Shown: piece by piece, positions 5,294 through 6,299 of the stretch
How positions within the stretch are numbered: the first letter of the stretch is position 1
Layout of the letters: every line of letters starts with the position of its first letter
Origin: Deltaproteobacteria bacterium
Lineage (GTDB): Bacteria > Desulfobacterota > Desulfobulbia > Desulfobulbales > VMSU01
DNA length: 6,299 bases
NCBI GenBank assembly: GCA_024274995.1
Contig: JAJSAA010000192.1
Span: 1 to 6,299 of the forward strand
Direction: 5' to 3'
Notes under the pieces: model-generated
Seen by the model: only the letters and a program-made list of their open reading frames with translations
Told to the model about the DNA's origin: nothing
Databases searched by the model: none
Translations under genes and position numbers: made by a program

Positions 5294-6299
5294 AAAGCAA
5301 GAACTTAACCATCTCCATATTGTTTATAGTCCTGGCCCTCTCCCTCAACGCCCAGGCGGCCGAGAAGGAGAGGGGGCGGGATTCCTCTCTAAACAACCTC
5401 ATTAACACGGCCCTGACCCAGAATCCGGGCCTCCTGAGTGCCAGGGCCCGCTGGCAGATGTTCAGAGCTCGGATTATTCCCGCCGCCTCCCTTGATGACC
5501 CTTTACTGGCCATAGCCTTCAACAATTACCCCGTTGATAAATTCCGGGCCGATGAAACCCCCATGACCGGCAAGGTTATTAAATTGAGCCAGAAGTTCCC
5601 CTTTCCAGGCAAACTGGCCGCCAAAGAGGATGCGGCCCGCCAGTTGGCCCTCTGGTACAAAGGGGTATATGAGGATCAACGTCTATCTTTAAGCCGTCAG
5701 GTTAAGGATACCTGGTACAATCTGTATTTTATTGATAAATCCATTGAGATTACCCACAAAAAAGCGGCTCTCATAAAGGACTTCATTAAACTGACGGAAA
5801 CCAATTACGAGGTTGGCCGCGGCCTGCAGCAGGATGTCCTGAAGGCCCAGGTCGAGTATTCCAGGCTCACCGACCAATTGCTGCAACTGAGCCAGAAACG
5901 CCAGACCAGCCTGGCCCGCCTGAATACCATGATCAATCAGGCCCCGGATCATAAGCTGCCCGTGCCCGCCGCTCTCAAGCATCGGCCCATAACCATGAGT
6001 GCCGCCGAACTTCAGCGCCAGGCCCTTACAAAACGGCCGCTATTCACCGCCTATAAGGCCCTGATGGCCAACTATCAGGCCAAAATAGACCTGGCCCGTC
6101 TCAATTATCGGCCGGATTTCAAGGCCGGGGTGGCATATACCTTCCGGGAGCCCGTCGGCACCTCCTCTGACGGCACGGATTTCGCGGCCATTGAGATTGG
6201 CATGAACATCCCCCTCTTCCAGACCAAACGGGATGCCGCCCTCTCCGGAGCCCAGGCCGGTCTGCGCCTAATACACCGCCAATACGAAAAGTTTAAAAA
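5290..6299 (+). CDS. TolC/CusC-type outer-membrane efflux protein, 3' end missing
   Basis: Outer-membrane channel component of a tripartite exporter, which would let a periplasmic adaptor and inner-membrane pump expel substrate from the cell. The first 336 residues are visible, of about 420-480 usual for the family. Residues 1-23 are a signal peptide ending AQA; no Cys follows, so it is not a lipoprotein. Residues ~33-215 form the first OEP repeat, with QKFPFPGKLAAKEDAA (101-116), a form common in heavy-metal TolC relatives, and YEVGRGLQQDVLKAQVEY (173-190), the usual G-x5-DVL-x-A coiled-coil motif. The second repeat starts near 238 and shows a beta-strand segment RPDFKAGVAYTF (274-285) and IEIGMNIPLFQTKRDAA (301-317). 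The start overlaps the upstream stop as ATGA, with AAGG five bases before it. The pairing with a methionine-rich periplasmic protein points to copper/silver efflux; the rest of the operon lies to the right. A generic TolC role cannot be excluded. Confidence 0.93.
   Translation, partial: MKSKNLTISILFIVLALSLNAQAAEKERGRDSSLNNLINTALTQNPGLLSARARWQMFRARIIPAASLDDPLLAIAFNNYPVDKFRADETPMTGKVIKLSQKFPFPGKLAAKEDAARQLALWYKGVYEDQRLSLSRQVKDTWYNLYFIDKSIEITHKKAALIKDFIKLTETNYEVGRGLQQDVLKAQVEYSRLTDQLLQLSQKRQTSLARLNTMINQAPDHKLPVPAALKHRPITMSAAELQRQALTKRPLFTAYKALMANYQAKIDLARLNYRPDFKAGVAYTFREPVGTSSDGTDFAAIEIGMNIPLFQTKRDAALSGAQAGLRLIHRQYEKFK

Noticed and set aside
5211..5525. Minus-strand frames at 5211-5525, 5689-5982 and 4804-5082
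   Set aside because: They are antisense to the signal-peptide-bearing Met-rich and TolC-like genes and show no recognisable domains.

Overview
The window looks like bacterial chromosome of roughly balanced, slightly GC-rich composition. It is gene-dense, with strong AAGGAGG-type ribosome binding sites. My best guess is a Gram-negative anaerobe of the Desulfobacterota (former Deltaproteobacteria). The guess rests on the style of the receiver/PEP-synthase-like protein and on the methionine-rich/Spy-like plus outer-membrane-factor pair. No marker gene here fixes the taxonomy, so treat it as inference.

Layout. Bases 1-1291 (minus strand) hold nearly all of an NADP-type glutamate dehydrogenase (gdhA), whose last ~15-20 codons lie off the left edge. 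Upstream of it on the same strand, after a 77-base gap with no terminator, lies a large gene (1369 to about 4341, possibly 4422). It encodes two receiver-like domains, a helical linker, a pyruvate phosphate dikinase/PEP synthase-type ATP-binding domain, and a distinct conserved C-terminal block. It lacks the usual swivelling histidine domain and the PEP/pyruvate barrel. The two genes may be co-transcribed.

Bases 4423-4843 form a divergent intergenic region. It contains a 24-codon ORF with a very good Shine-Dalgarno, several inverted repeats, and a good sigma-70-type promoter reading right. That promoter drives a methionine-rich exported protein with a Spy/CpxP/ZraP-like helical tail (4844-5293). 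This gene overlaps by four bases (ATGA) with a TolC/CusC-type outer-membrane efflux gene that runs off the right edge.

How the genes work together. The right-hand pair reads as the start of a periplasmic metal (probably copper or silver) binding and export operon; adaptor and RND pump genes would be expected beyond the window. The left-hand pair joins nitrogen assimilation (2-oxoglutarate + ammonium to glutamate) to an uncharacterised signalling/ATP-binding protein of PEP-synthase ancestry. That protein is the most interesting item here: its first receiver has lost the phospho-acceptor aspartate, its second keeps the full set, and its nucleotide-binding domain looks intact although the known downstream catalytic domains are absent. 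No RNA genes, CRISPR arrays or insertion sequences were recognised.
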